A stretch of 49,881 bases of DNA from Arcobacter sp. F2176 (GTDB lineage: Bacteria; Campylobacterota; Campylobacteria; Campylobacterales; Arcobacteraceae): NCBI RefSeq assembly GCF_004116465.1, contig NZ_PDJV01000019.1:1-49881 (forward strand). The letters run 5' to 3'. Positions 36,932 to 44,812 of this stretch are shown here, in pieces. Below the pieces are notes generated by a model. It was given only the letters and a program-made list of their open reading frames with translations. It searched no databases and was not told where the DNA came from. Numbering within the stretch: position 1 is the stretch's first letter; the number at the start of each line of letters is the position of its first letter. Made by a program: the position numbers and the translations under genes.

Positions 36932-38139
36932 TCATTATCCTCCTTTACATATTTATTAAATTTTGCAGAAAAATCAGGCATAACAGAACGAACTGTAATC
37001 CAAGGAGATAAAGATGGAATTCCCATGGGATCCTCATAAAACTCATCTGCTGCAGCTTTTATAGCATCTTGAAAGGTCTTTACAGCCTCTATTTCTTTTT
37101 CCCTATTATAATCTAGTGCGTTTAATTTACTCAAAGCATTGAATTTTGATATTTCAAATCTTGATTCTTGAAAATATGTTGCAAGTAGAGTTTTAAAAGA
37201 ACTAGAAGAAAAAACCACTCCTTCTTGAGCCATAACTCTAAAAAGGGTCTTAGCAATATCATTTGCCATCTTATAAATACCACCACCCTCTTCTTGACTA
37301 CTTAGTTCTTGATGCTTATGTTCATAAGTTTCCATTATCTCTGTTTGACAGATTCTTTTATTTGAAGTATTTTTATATACTTCACTTAATGTAGAAACTT
37401 CTAACCCCCAAGTGGGAGAAATACCAATACCTCGACCAAGAGATCTTATAAATGAAAACTCACCTGATAAAGAGTACCTAAAACTCTCCATATAATCCAA
37501 ATACCTATTGCCTCCATAAACCTTTTTAAGTGAATTTATCAAAGGAGTATAAAGCAACCTTGTAGCTCTACCATGAAGCTTATTTGTAACCCTTGAGTAA
37601 AAACCTTTATTAAATTCAAAATCAAGTGCTGGATGAACTATTGGGAAAAAAAGTCTTGCTGGAATTTCTCTATTATAATTTACAATATCACAATCATGAA
37701 GAGCAAAAGCATAGGCATCTTTGTCTGCTAATCCATAACCCATCATTGTCCAGACATTTCTTCCTTTTCCCGGTGTTTCAAGTCCAGGAAATCCCTCTTT
37801 TGTCAAATCAGAATAAAGCTCTTTTATCTTTGGCCCATCATTCCATAAAATATCAACTTCACAAGGAAGTTTTGCCATAAGTTCTTTGACCTCTTCAAAC
37901 TGCTGTTTTGTAGCTTGATCAAGTCCTAAAATAATCTTATAAAGATATTTCACACTTTTTAATTCTTCTATGATTCTATGCATAGCTGGAGTTTGAAACT
38001 CTGAATATAAAGCAGGCAATAAAAGAACCATTCTTCTTCTTTGACTAAATTTTAAAAGCTCTTTTTCCATATCTTCAAGTGTTCTATCACCTAACTTTTG
38101 TAAAGTAGTTATTACACCATTTTGAAAAAAATCAGACAT
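36928..38139 (-). CDS. gpgS: Glucosyl-3-phosphoglycerate synthase (GT81)
   Basis: This is a retaining GT-A glycosyltransferase (403 aa) of the GT81 GpgS type, which transfers glucose from an NDP-glucose to 3-phosphoglycerate. The metal-binding DxD is D149-C150-D151 in LHDCDIVNY. Other family landmarks are LLLPALYSEF at the N-terminus, PGKGRNVWTMMGYGLA and the conserved ETYEHKHQ segment. It stands 10 bases after the glycerate kinase and overlaps the phosphorylase gene by 4. With the phosphatase at the operon start it makes glucosylglycerate, a compatible solute and possible carbon store. Mannosyl specificity is less likely but not excluded. Confidence 0.88.
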   Translation of the reverse strand: MSDFFQNGVITTLQKLGDRTLEDMEKELLKFSQRRRMVLLLPALYSEFQTPAMHRIIEELKSVKYLYKIILGLDQATKQQFEEVKELMAKLPCEVDILWNDGPKIKELYSDLTKEGFPGLETPGKGRNVWTMMGYGLADKDAYAFALHDCDIVNYNREIPARLFFPIVHPALDFEFNKGFYSRVTNKLHGRATRLLYTPLINSLKKVYGGNRYLDYMESFRYSLSGEFSFIRSLGRGIGISPTWGLEVSTLSEVYKNTSNKRICQTEIMETYEHKHQELSSQEEGGGIYKMANDIAKTLFRVMAQEGVVFSSSSFKTLLATYFQESRFEISKFNALSKLNALDYNREKEIEAVKTFQDAIKAAADEFYEDPMGIPSLSPWITVRSVMPDFSAKFNKYVKEDNE

Positions 38140-38149
38140 CTTTATCTCC

Positions 38150-39433
38150 TTAATTTTTTAATATAATCACAATATCAAGCATATTATTATGGGTGGGACC
38201 TGGTTTTAAAAGTTGATTTAATTTATCAAAAAAGTTATTTGAATCAAAATCTTCCATATATTTTTTTATATCTAAATTTAACTCTTGCACTTTTTTTACT
38301 GTATCTTTATCAATTATTGCACCACAAGCATCAGAATTTCCATCTATCCCATCACTTGCACCACTTAAAAATATTATATTTTCATCTTTTGGATAAGAGT
38401 TTAGAAAAGATAAAACTAAGTGTTGATTTCTTCCACCTTTACCATTTCCACTAACATTTACAGTTGCTTCTCCTCCAAAAATAAAACAACCCTCTTTTTT
38501 TTCTTTACAAAATTGCAAAAGATTTTTACATACAAGTTCAACATCATCATCTATTTTTTCATCTACTATGATTGGATTTAGATTTTTCTTTTCTAAAATA
38601 TTTTTTGCCTCATTTAGTAAAATGTCATTTGAACCTATTAAATAATGTTTTATATTTGAAGATTCACTTTTAGGGGTTTCTAAATCTTTTGATTTAATAG
38701 CTTTTTGAAGATAGTTTTGCACAGAATTTGGTACTTTTTCAAATATATTATATTTTTTCAAATCATCAAAAGCATCTTGAAAAGTTGTACTATCAAAATA
38801 AAGTGGTGCAGAACCAATAGCTTCTAAATTATCCCCTAAAACATCACTCAGAGTTAAAACTACTCCTTTTGCTTTTGTAAATCTAGCTAATCTTCCACCT
38901 TTTACTTGAGAAATATGTTTTCTTACACAATTTATTGATTCTATTGGCATTGAATTTTCTAACATAAGTTTTGTTGTTTCTTGAAATTCTTCAAGACTTA
39001 TTTCATCTGCAGGGAGTTCTACTAAAGCAGAGTTTCCACCTGATAATAAATATATAAAAAAATCATCTTCATCTAGGGATTCAAACTCTTTTATTAAAGC
39101 CTTTGCACCTTTTACACTCTTTTGACTTGGTAGAGGATGGGTACTTTTTATATATGTGAGATTTTGTTTTTTGAAATTATTTTCATAAGCTCCTACTAAG
39201 AGTGCTTTATCTATTTTTTCTTCCATGATTTCATATAATGCTTCAGCCATACTAAGAACTGCTTTTCCAGAACCAAAGATATGAATTTTTTTATTTTTTG
39301 GTATCTCAAAAGATTCACTATTTACATAAAACTTATCATTTTCAAATTTACATTGTTTTTTAATAAGTTTTTTTGGATGAATCTCTTCTAGTATTGATGA
39401 AAATATATTTTCTAGTTGTTCTTTATTTAACAT
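38150..39433 (-). CDS. Glycerate kinase, GckA/MOFRL type
   Basis: The 427-residue protein belongs to the DUF4147/MOFRL glycerate kinases (GckA), which make 2-phosphoglycerate from D-glycerate and ATP. Motifs include IHIFGSGKAVLSMAEAL near the N-terminus, LLSGGNSALVELP and the C-terminal GGRNQHLVLSFL with SDGIDGNSDACGA. The KPGPTHNNMLDIVI end is typical. It overlaps the upstream phosphatase gene by 11 bases and gpgS follows after 10. It recovers the glycerate released by the phosphorylase into lower glycolysis. 2-Kinase versus 3-kinase activity is inferred from family. Confidence 0.9.
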   Translation of the reverse strand: MLNKEQLENIFSSILEEIHPKKLIKKQCKFENDKFYVNSESFEIPKNKKIHIFGSGKAVLSMAEALYEIMEEKIDKALLVGAYENNFKKQNLTYIKSTHPLPSQKSVKGAKALIKEFESLDEDDFFIYLLSGGNSALVELPADEISLEEFQETTKLMLENSMPIESINCVRKHISQVKGGRLARFTKAKGVVLTLSDVLGDNLEAIGSAPLYFDSTTFQDAFDDLKKYNIFEKVPNSVQNYLQKAIKSKDLETPKSESSNIKHYLIGSNDILLNEAKNILEKKNLNPIIVDEKIDDDVELVCKNLLQFCKEKKEGCFIFGGEATVNVSGNGKGGRNQHLVLSFLNSYPKDENIIFLSGASDGIDGNSDACGAIIDKDTVKKVQELNLDIKKYMEDFDSNNFFDKLNQLLKPGPTHNNMLDIVIILKN

Positions 39434-40211
39434 TTAAAATCCTTTTTAAACTATTATTCCAGCCTTTTGGCCCAATAAATCTTGATTTGGTGAGATTATT
39501 TATTTCACACTTGATAAATGTACCATCATATTTTTTTATTAAAATTGGAATATCTACACATTTTAACATAGTGATATCATTTTCGCCATCACCTAAAGCA
39601 ATTGTTTTAAAATTTTTATTATATAAGTTATCATAATACTTTTTCATCTCCAATACAGCTTTTGCTTTATCTTGTCCAAAAGTAATTAAATGATAAAATC
39701 TTCCCCCTTTTACCACATCAAAACCATCAGTTAAAACCAATTGTTTCAACTGCTTAGCTTTTGTTTCATCTTTTAAAATAAAAGGCTCACTAAAAGTTCT
39801 TTTTCTTGCTTTTTTTGCTTTATTTTTGGGAAGTCCCGTATATAAAGAAACCTCTTCATCATTCATTTCATGAAACCCTTGGATGGGAAACTTTTTTGAG
39901 TATTCTTTAAATGCACTAATTGTAGTATCGTAATTTTTCCCTAAAGAAATAAGCTCATAAGTTTTTTCTTTTGGAATAAATATTCCAGCACCATTTTCTA
40001 TAACAAAAGGAAAAGAAATATCTAATTTCTTTTGTAATTCAACAACCTCATCTTTTGTTTTACTTGTGACGATTATTAATGGTATTTTTTGCTCTCTTAT
40101 AAAATCAAGCATCTCTTTAGCTTCATTGAACTCATAAGTTTTATGATCCAAAAGTGTTCCATCTAAATCTGTAAAAATTAAATAGTCCGTTTTAGTGTCT
40201 TTTTGTAACAT
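39423..40211 (-). CDS. Mannosyl/glucosyl-3-phosphoglycerate phosphatase (HAD-IIB)
   Basis: A 262-residue HAD-superfamily type IIB phosphatase. The nucleophile motif is FTDLDGTLLDHKTYEF, motif II is VTSKTK, and motif III/IV is ALGDGENDITML. The DHxTY after the HAD motif and the LGxP insertion (here TGLPKNKAKKA) are typical of the mannosyl-3-phosphoglycerate phosphatase subfamily (MpgP/YedP), which also acts on glucosyl-3-phosphoglycerate. Next to GpgS it should release glucosylglycerate. It is the promoter-proximal gene of the eleven-gene operon, and its start lies 180 bases from the divergent binding-protein gene. Confidence 0.9.
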   Translation of the reverse strand: MLQKDTKTDYLIFTDLDGTLLDHKTYEFNEAKEMLDFIREQKIPLIIVTSKTKDEVVELQKKLDISFPFVIENGAGIFIPKEKTYELISLGKNYDTTISAFKEYSKKFPIQGFHEMNDEEVSLYTGLPKNKAKKARKRTFSEPFILKDETKAKQLKQLVLTDGFDVVKGGRFYHLITFGQDKAKAVLEMKKYYDNLYNKNFKTIALGDGENDITMLKCVDIPILIKKYDGTFIKCEINNLTKSRFIGPKGWNNSLKRILNVK

Positions 40212-40255
40212 TACTTTAGTATATCTTATCCTTATATTTAATTTAAAGTTTTGTC

Positions 40256-40288
40256 TGTATAAATTTTATACAATCTATAATTATACAA
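40256..40288. promoter_or_regulatory. Dyad and repeats in the divergent region before the glucosylglycerate operon
   Basis: TGTATAA / TTATACA (7 bp, 3-base spacer, 40256-40272) overlaps a direct repeat of TTATACAA at 40266-40273 and 40281-40288, spaced 15 bases. On the minus strand the second repeat contains an extended -10 TGTATAAT (-10 at 40280-40285), the likely promoter of the operon. No good -35 is visible, and no regulator gene is adjacent, so these are candidate control sites only. Confidence 0.4.
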
Positions 40289-40391
40289 AAAAAATTTATT
40301 TATATTCTACAATAATTAATAAAATATTACTTTTTTAAATGTTATGATAGAATTTGCTACTATTATTTTAATTAGAAAAAGAACCAAACAA

Positions 40392-41360
40392 ATGCATATA
40401 AAAAAATTTTTAATTGTCTTTTTATTTACTTTCATATCATGGGCAAATGCATATGAAAAAAACACTCAAACCAAAAGAATAGTATATATAGTTGATAATC
40501 TAGAAATTCCTTTTTGGCAAATCATGGAAAAGGGAATTAAAAATAGTTGTGAAGACTTGGGTTACAAATTAAGTGTACTTGATTCTCATAATAATCATAA
40601 AAAAGAATTAGAAAATACTGTAAAAGCTATAACAGATAAAGTTGATGGGATTATACTTTCTCCCATAAATTCATACTCTGCAGAAATAATTCTAAAACTT
40701 GCAAAAGAAGCAAATATTCCAGTTGTAGTTTCTGATGCCGGAACAAAAAATAAGAGCTATGTATCTTATATCTCTTCAGATAATAAACTTGGAGCATATA
40801 ATCTTGGTATATATCTTACAAATGAATTATCTAAAAAAGGTTACAAAAATGCAAAAGTTGGAATTATAGCTCTTCCACAAAAAAAGCTCATTACCCAAGC
40901 CAGAACAGCTGGTTTTATAGAAGCATTAGAAGAATCTCCATTTAAAAGTGCTGATTTAAAACAAGTTAAGACAAGAACAGAAGAAGAAACTTACATTTTG
41001 GTAAAAAATATGATAAAAAGTTATCCAGATTTACATGCAATTTGGTTGCAATCTTCAAAAACTTATAGAGCAGCTATTAAAGCAATAAATGATTTTAATA
41101 AACAAAATGAAATATCACTAATTACTTTTGATTTAGAACCTGAATTTTTAGAATTAATCCCTAAAAATATAATATTAGCAGCAGCAGTACAGCAACCTTT
41201 TATTATGGGGAAGTTAGCCTTAGAACAAATAAATAATTATATAAAAGGGAAAAAAGTTCAAAAAGAGATACAACTTCCAGTGAATATAATTACAGCTGAT
41301 AACATAAAACAAAAAACTTATTTTATTGAACACAATGTTTTGGGCATTGAAAGTAACTAA
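40392..41360 (+). CDS. Periplasmic sugar-binding-type protein (peripla_BP_4)
   Basis: From the ATG at 40392 the protein has 322 residues and begins with a clean signal peptide (HIKKFLIVFLFTFISWANA). The ATG at 40344 adds 16 residues before it and has no ribosome site, so I reject it. The rest is a type I periplasmic binding protein: IVYIVDNLEIPFWQIMEKGIKNSC, KVDGIILSPINSYSAEIILKLAKEANIPVVVSDAGT, and TARTAGFIEAL. It resembles RbsB/TorT/LuxP-type sugar or signal binders. No ABC permease or ATPase follows; instead a histidine kinase starts 4 bases later, so it probably acts as a sensor subunit. Ligand unknown. Confidence 0.82.
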   Translation: MHIKKFLIVFLFTFISWANAYEKNTQTKRIVYIVDNLEIPFWQIMEKGIKNSCEDLGYKLSVLDSHNNHKKELENTVKAITDKVDGIILSPINSYSAEIILKLAKEANIPVVVSDAGTKNKSYVSYISSDNKLGAYNLGIYLTNELSKKGYKNAKVGIIALPQKKLITQARTAGFIEALEESPFKSADLKQVKTRTEEETYILVKNMIKSYPDLHAIWLQSSKTYRAAIKAINDFNKQNEISLITFDLEPEFLELIPKNIILAAAVQQPFIMGKLALEQINNYIKGKKVQKEIQLPVNIITADNIKQKTYFIEHNVLGIESN

Positions 41361-41363
41361 AAG

Positions 41364-43619
41364 ATGAAAAATACAGAATATTCATTATTAACAAAACTTG
41401 GATTAATAATTATTACTCTTGTAGTAAGTATTATGCTAATTAATTCAACATATAACTATCAAAAAACAAAAAATTCTATTTTAAAAGAGATGAAAGATGA
41501 CTCAAAAGAGTCTATGCTTTCATTAAAAAACAATATTTCAATACTACTTGCGTCTTATTCTCCAAATGAATATGAAAAAATTGTAACTAATGAACTTAAA
41601 GATAAAGATATTTTTGCAATTGTGATAAAAGATTATAATTTAGGAAAAGTATTAGGTAAAAATGTTTATATAAGTGGAAGAATAAAAGACAAAAACTCTA
41701 TTATCGAGGACTATGATGATAAAGATGAAGAACAAAATAAACAATTAGCAAATTCATTTTTTTCTAATAGTTCAAACATTACTGACTCTTCAAATAATCT
41801 CCTTGGTACCATTACAATTTACCTTAGTGATTCAGCTTTAAATGAAGAGCTAGATACAATAATATATGATACTATTATAAATACTATCTTCTTATCTATA
41901 TTATTAATTTTATTTTTATATCTAAGTATAAAATACTATATATTAAAACCTATTTCAAATATTATTGATGCAATTAATAATGATAATAGTCATGGAATAC
42001 CAAATAAGCCTATTCCTTATTCTAAGAGTACAGAAATAAATGAACTCTCTTCAAGTATTAATAAAATGATTTTATCTATAAAAGATTCTAGAACTGTTTT
42101 AGAAAAAAGTCAACATCGCCTTGAATATCTACTTGATCTTAGTCCTATTTCCATAAGAATTACAAAAAAAACTAAAAAAAATAAAGATTATGTAATTTTT
42201 GCTAATGATGCCTATTCTAAACTATTACAAGTAAATAAAGACAATGTTTATGGAATGAATCCAAAAGATTATTATATAAATAAAACTGCTTATGAAAATA
42301 TTGAAAAAGAACTACTCAATGGAAATAGCATTTATAATATGACAATGGAAGTAAAAATAAACAATAAACAAGTTTATGTACTAGCTTCTTATATGAATAT
42401 TGAATATGATGGTGAAAATGCAATTATTGGGTGGTTTTATGATATAACAAATGAAAAAGAAAATGAAGCAAACTTGCACAAAGCATTAGAATTACAAACT
42501 ACTATTTTTGATAACTCTGGATATATGATAATAAGTACAAATATAGATGGAGTTATTCAACAGTTTAATAAAGAAGCTGAAAGAATTTTAGGATATAAGG
42601 CAAAAGAAGTTGTAAATATTCATACTCCCTTACTTTTTCATCTAAAATCAGAAATTAAACAAAGAAAAACATATCTATCAAAAGAGTTAAACATTAATAT
42701 AACATCAAGTTTTGAAGTATTTTCAGCTAGAACAAATTTGGGCTTAAAGAATGAAAATGAATGGACAGTTATCTCAAAGAATGGAGAACATATTCCAGTA
42801 CTTATAACAATTACTGCTTTAAAAAATAAAGATAATGAAACCTATGGTTACATAGGAATTTGTCAAGATATATCCCAACGAAAATTATTAGAGTCCCAAT
42901 CAAAACTAGCTTCTATGGGTGAAATGATAGGAAATATTGCCCATCAATGGAGACAACCACTTAGTATGATTTCAACAATTGCAAGTGGAATACTAATAAA
43001 AAATGAATTAGTTGAAAAGATTTCTCCCCAAATTGTTTCTGATATGGAAAAAATCATGGGTCAAACTAATTATTTATCTCAAACAATAGATGATTTTAGA
43101 AATTTTATAAAAAATACAAATCAAAAAGAAAAAATCTCAATTGTAGAAACAATTGAAAAAGCATTAACTATTTTAAAACCATCCATAAATAACAATCACA
43201 TAAATTTAATTACAAAGTTTAAAGATGATTGTGAAATTGAAGGTTTTCAAAATCAAATTATTCAAGCATTTATTAATATTATCAATAATGCAAAAGATGC
43301 GATAAAAGAAAGACTAAGAGACAATGAAGAGAAGCTTATTTTCATTGAAACACAGAAAATAAATAATCAACTTATATTAGTAATTAAAGATAATGCAGGG
43401 GGAATAGATGATACTATCATGCATAAAGTTTTTGAACCATATTTTACAACAAAACATAAAAGTATAGGTACAGGTATTGGATTATCTATGTCACACCAAA
43501 TAATCACAGAATATCATGATGCTTCAATTGAAGTTTTTAACAGCACTTATACTTATGATAAGAGGCAATATATTGGTGCATATTTCCAAATTACATTCAA
43601 TAATTTTTGTGATATCTAA
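41364..43619 (+). CDS. Membrane sensor histidine kinase with PAS domains
   Basis: The 751-residue kinase has TM1 (about 8-27), a periplasmic region (about 28-165), TM2 (about 175-195), a HAMP-like linker, two PAS domains (about 250-370 and 375-505, the first ending FYDITNEKE, the second GICQDISQRK), a HisKA domain with the phospho-accepting histidine in GNIAHQWRQPL, and a HATPase domain with N box NAKDAI, G1 box DNAGGID and G2 box GTGIGLS. It begins 4 bases after the binding-protein gene. No receiver domain or response regulator is found within the window, so the output partner is unknown. It likely reads the occupancy of the binding protein through its periplasmic part. Confidence 0.93.
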   Translation: MKNTEYSLLTKLGLIIITLVVSIMLINSTYNYQKTKNSILKEMKDDSKESMLSLKNNISILLASYSPNEYEKIVTNELKDKDIFAIVIKDYNLGKVLGKNVYISGRIKDKNSIIEDYDDKDEEQNKQLANSFFSNSSNITDSSNNLLGTITIYLSDSALNEELDTIIYDTIINTIFLSILLILFLYLSIKYYILKPISNIIDAINNDNSHGIPNKPIPYSKSTEINELSSSINKMILSIKDSRTVLEKSQHRLEYLLDLSPISIRITKKTKKNKDYVIFANDAYSKLLQVNKDNVYGMNPKDYYINKTAYENIEKELLNGNSIYNMTMEVKINNKQVYVLASYMNIEYDGENAIIGWFYDITNEKENEANLHKALELQTTIFDNSGYMIISTNIDGVIQQFNKEAERILGYKAKEVVNIHTPLLFHLKSEIKQRKTYLSKELNINITSSFEVFSARTNLGLKNENEWTVISKNGEHIPVLITITALKNKDNETYGYIGICQDISQRKLLESQSKLASMGEMIGNIAHQWRQPLSMISTIASGILIKNELVEKISPQIVSDMEKIMGQTNYLSQTIDDFRNFIKNTNQKEKISIVETIEKALTILKPSINNNHINLITKFKDDCEIEGFQNQIIQAFINIINNAKDAIKERLRDNEEKLIFIETQKINNQLILVIKDNAGGIDDTIMHKVFEPYFTTKHKSIGTGIGLSMSHQIITEYHDASIEVFNSTYTYDKRQYIGAYFQITFNNFCDI

Positions 43620-43636
43620 AAAGAAGTGAGTTTATT

Positions 43637-43831
43637 ATGTTAATTTATCTTATTATATTTGTTATTCTTGGATTTATCCTTGCAAAATTTATAAAAAAGC
43701 CTAAAGTAGCTCTTTTAATAGCTTTGATTATTTCTATTGCAATTGGTGTCTTTTATGCTCCTATGTGGGGGATAGTCTGTTTAGGAGAGATGGCATTTGG
43801 GTATTTTGCATTTATTTTTACAAGAGATTAA
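43637..43831 (+). CDS. Small membrane protein, unknown
   Basis: A 64-residue, strongly hydrophobic protein with two to three predicted membrane helices (about 2-18, 24-42, 45-62) and a short KKPK basic loop. It has a plausible ribosome site (AAGAAGTGAG) and starts 17 bases after the histidine kinase, so it is probably on the same transcript. I do not recognise a family. A small accessory membrane protein of the kinase or a simple membrane stabiliser are possibilities without evidence. Confidence 0.6.
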   Translation: MLIYLIIFVILGFILAKFIKKPKVALLIALIISIAIGVFYAPMWGIVCLGEMAFGYFAFIFTRD

Positions 43832-43850
43832 ATAATATTAGGATTTGTTG

Positions 43851-43952
43851 ATGTCAGATTTACAAAATGAAATTATTGGATTTGTACTTATTGCGATTGC
43901 AGTAATTGCCTTTGCTTACTATAAACAAAGAATAGAAGATAAAGACAAATAA
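43851..43952 (+). CDS. Single-pass membrane microprotein, 33 aa
   Basis: An ATG preceded by TTAGGA at about 7 bases opens a 33-codon frame encoding MSDLQNEIIGFVLIAIAVIA followed by FAYYKQRIEDKDK. It has an acidic-polar N-terminus, one hydrophobic helix and a charged C-terminus, the layout of a bitopic microprotein. It begins 19 bases after the 64-aa gene and its stop lies inside a palindromic terminator. Similar small subunits occur in respiratory or transporter complexes (for example CcoQ-like), but no partner is nearby. Coding status is inferred. Confidence 0.5.
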   Translation: MSDLQNEIIGFVLIAIAVIAFAYYKQRIEDKDK

Positions 43953-43967
43953 GAATTCTTATTTGTC
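43944..43967. terminator. Bidirectional terminator, perfect palindrome
   Basis: A perfect 24-base palindrome (half-site GACAAATAAGAA) lies between convergent units, the sensor-kinase run on the plus strand and the TauE/SafE gene on the minus strand. It overlaps the last codons of the microprotein gene. Each strand has a U-rich tail (CCTTCTTATTT on plus). Confidence 0.65.
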
Positions 43968-43983
43968 CTTCTTATTTACATAC

Positions 43984-44790
43984 TCACACTAAAAGCATTT
44001 TTATCCCAACGCAAGCTAAAAAAACAGCAAAGGCTACTTTTAATTGCTTTACATTAAGTCGATATGCTAATTTTACTCCCAAGGGAGCAAATAACATAGT
44101 CATAGGAACTAATGCAATAAATCCAAGCCAATTCACATATCCAGTAGAGCCCACAGGTAGATTTGGTGCACCCCAACCAACAATTATATAACCAATAGTT
44201 GCTGGAATACTAATAACTAACCCAAATATTGAAGCTGTACTTACAGCTCTATGTATGGGATAAGAAAAAAGAGTAAGTAGAGGAACCATAAGAGTTCCTC
44301 CTCCTATACCCAAAAGTGAAGCAAAACCACCTAATAATAATCCAAAAGTTGATTGCCCAAAATTACCAGGTAACTGCTTAGCTATAATTATACTTTTGAA
44401 ACTACTTATTATCATATGAATAGAAACTACCAATAATAAGATACCAAACATAAATTTTAAAGTTGAAGCATCAATATATTTAGAAGAAAAAGAACCTATA
44501 AGTACTCCAATGATAACAAGAGGTACCCATCTCTTAGTCAAATCCCAATCTATTCCACCTTTTTTATGGTGTGATCTTGCAGACATAATAGAAGTTACTA
44601 CAATTGTAGCTAGTGAAGTACCAATTGATAGTGGAATTGCAACTGTAATATCAATATTTAAATAAATAAATATATGATAAAGCATTGGCACTATAACAAT
44701 ACCGCCACCAACTCCTAATAAACCTGCTAACAAACCTGCTATTACACCAGATGCTAAAAGAATCGGCAATAGAACTAATAATTCATTCAT
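43984..44790 (-). CDS. TauE/SafE family membrane exporter
   Basis: The 268-residue protein has about eight hydrophobic segments and the two internal repeats of the TauE/SafE family. The glycine-rich repeats GLLAGLLGVGGGIVIVPML near the N-terminus and LGGFASLLGIGGGTLMVPLL in the middle are diagnostic. The family exports sulfite, sulfoacetate or other anions; substrate is not fixed by sequence. It is the last gene of a minus-strand run, 22 bases after the gamma-glutamyltransferase gene. Its location behind a TRAP importer suggests it expels a breakdown product of the imported compound. Confidence 0.88.
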   Translation of the reverse strand: MNELLVLLPILLASGVIAGLLAGLLGVGGGIVIVPMLYHIFIYLNIDITVAIPLSIGTSLATIVVTSIMSARSHHKKGGIDWDLTKRWVPLVIIGVLIGSFSSKYIDASTLKFMFGILLLVVSIHMIISSFKSIIIAKQLPGNFGQSTFGLLLGGFASLLGIGGGTLMVPLLTLFSYPIHRAVSTASIFGLVISIPATIGYIIVGWGAPNLPVGSTGYVNWLGFIALVPMTMLFAPLGVKLAYRLNVKQLKVAFAVFLACVGIKMLLV

Positions 44791-44812
44791 TAATTTTTAT
44801 CCTTATTTATTT

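Noticed and set aside
36928..38139. Mannosylglycerate synthesis instead of glucosylglycerate
   Set aside because: The GT81 GpgS-type sequence, the adjacent galU (UDP-glucose) and absence of mannose-activating genes favour the glucosyl product, though biochemistry could still differ.
40344..40391. Longer start of the binding-protein gene at 40344
   Set aside because: It puts 16 residues in front of a clean signal peptide and has no ribosome site; 40392 is a better start.
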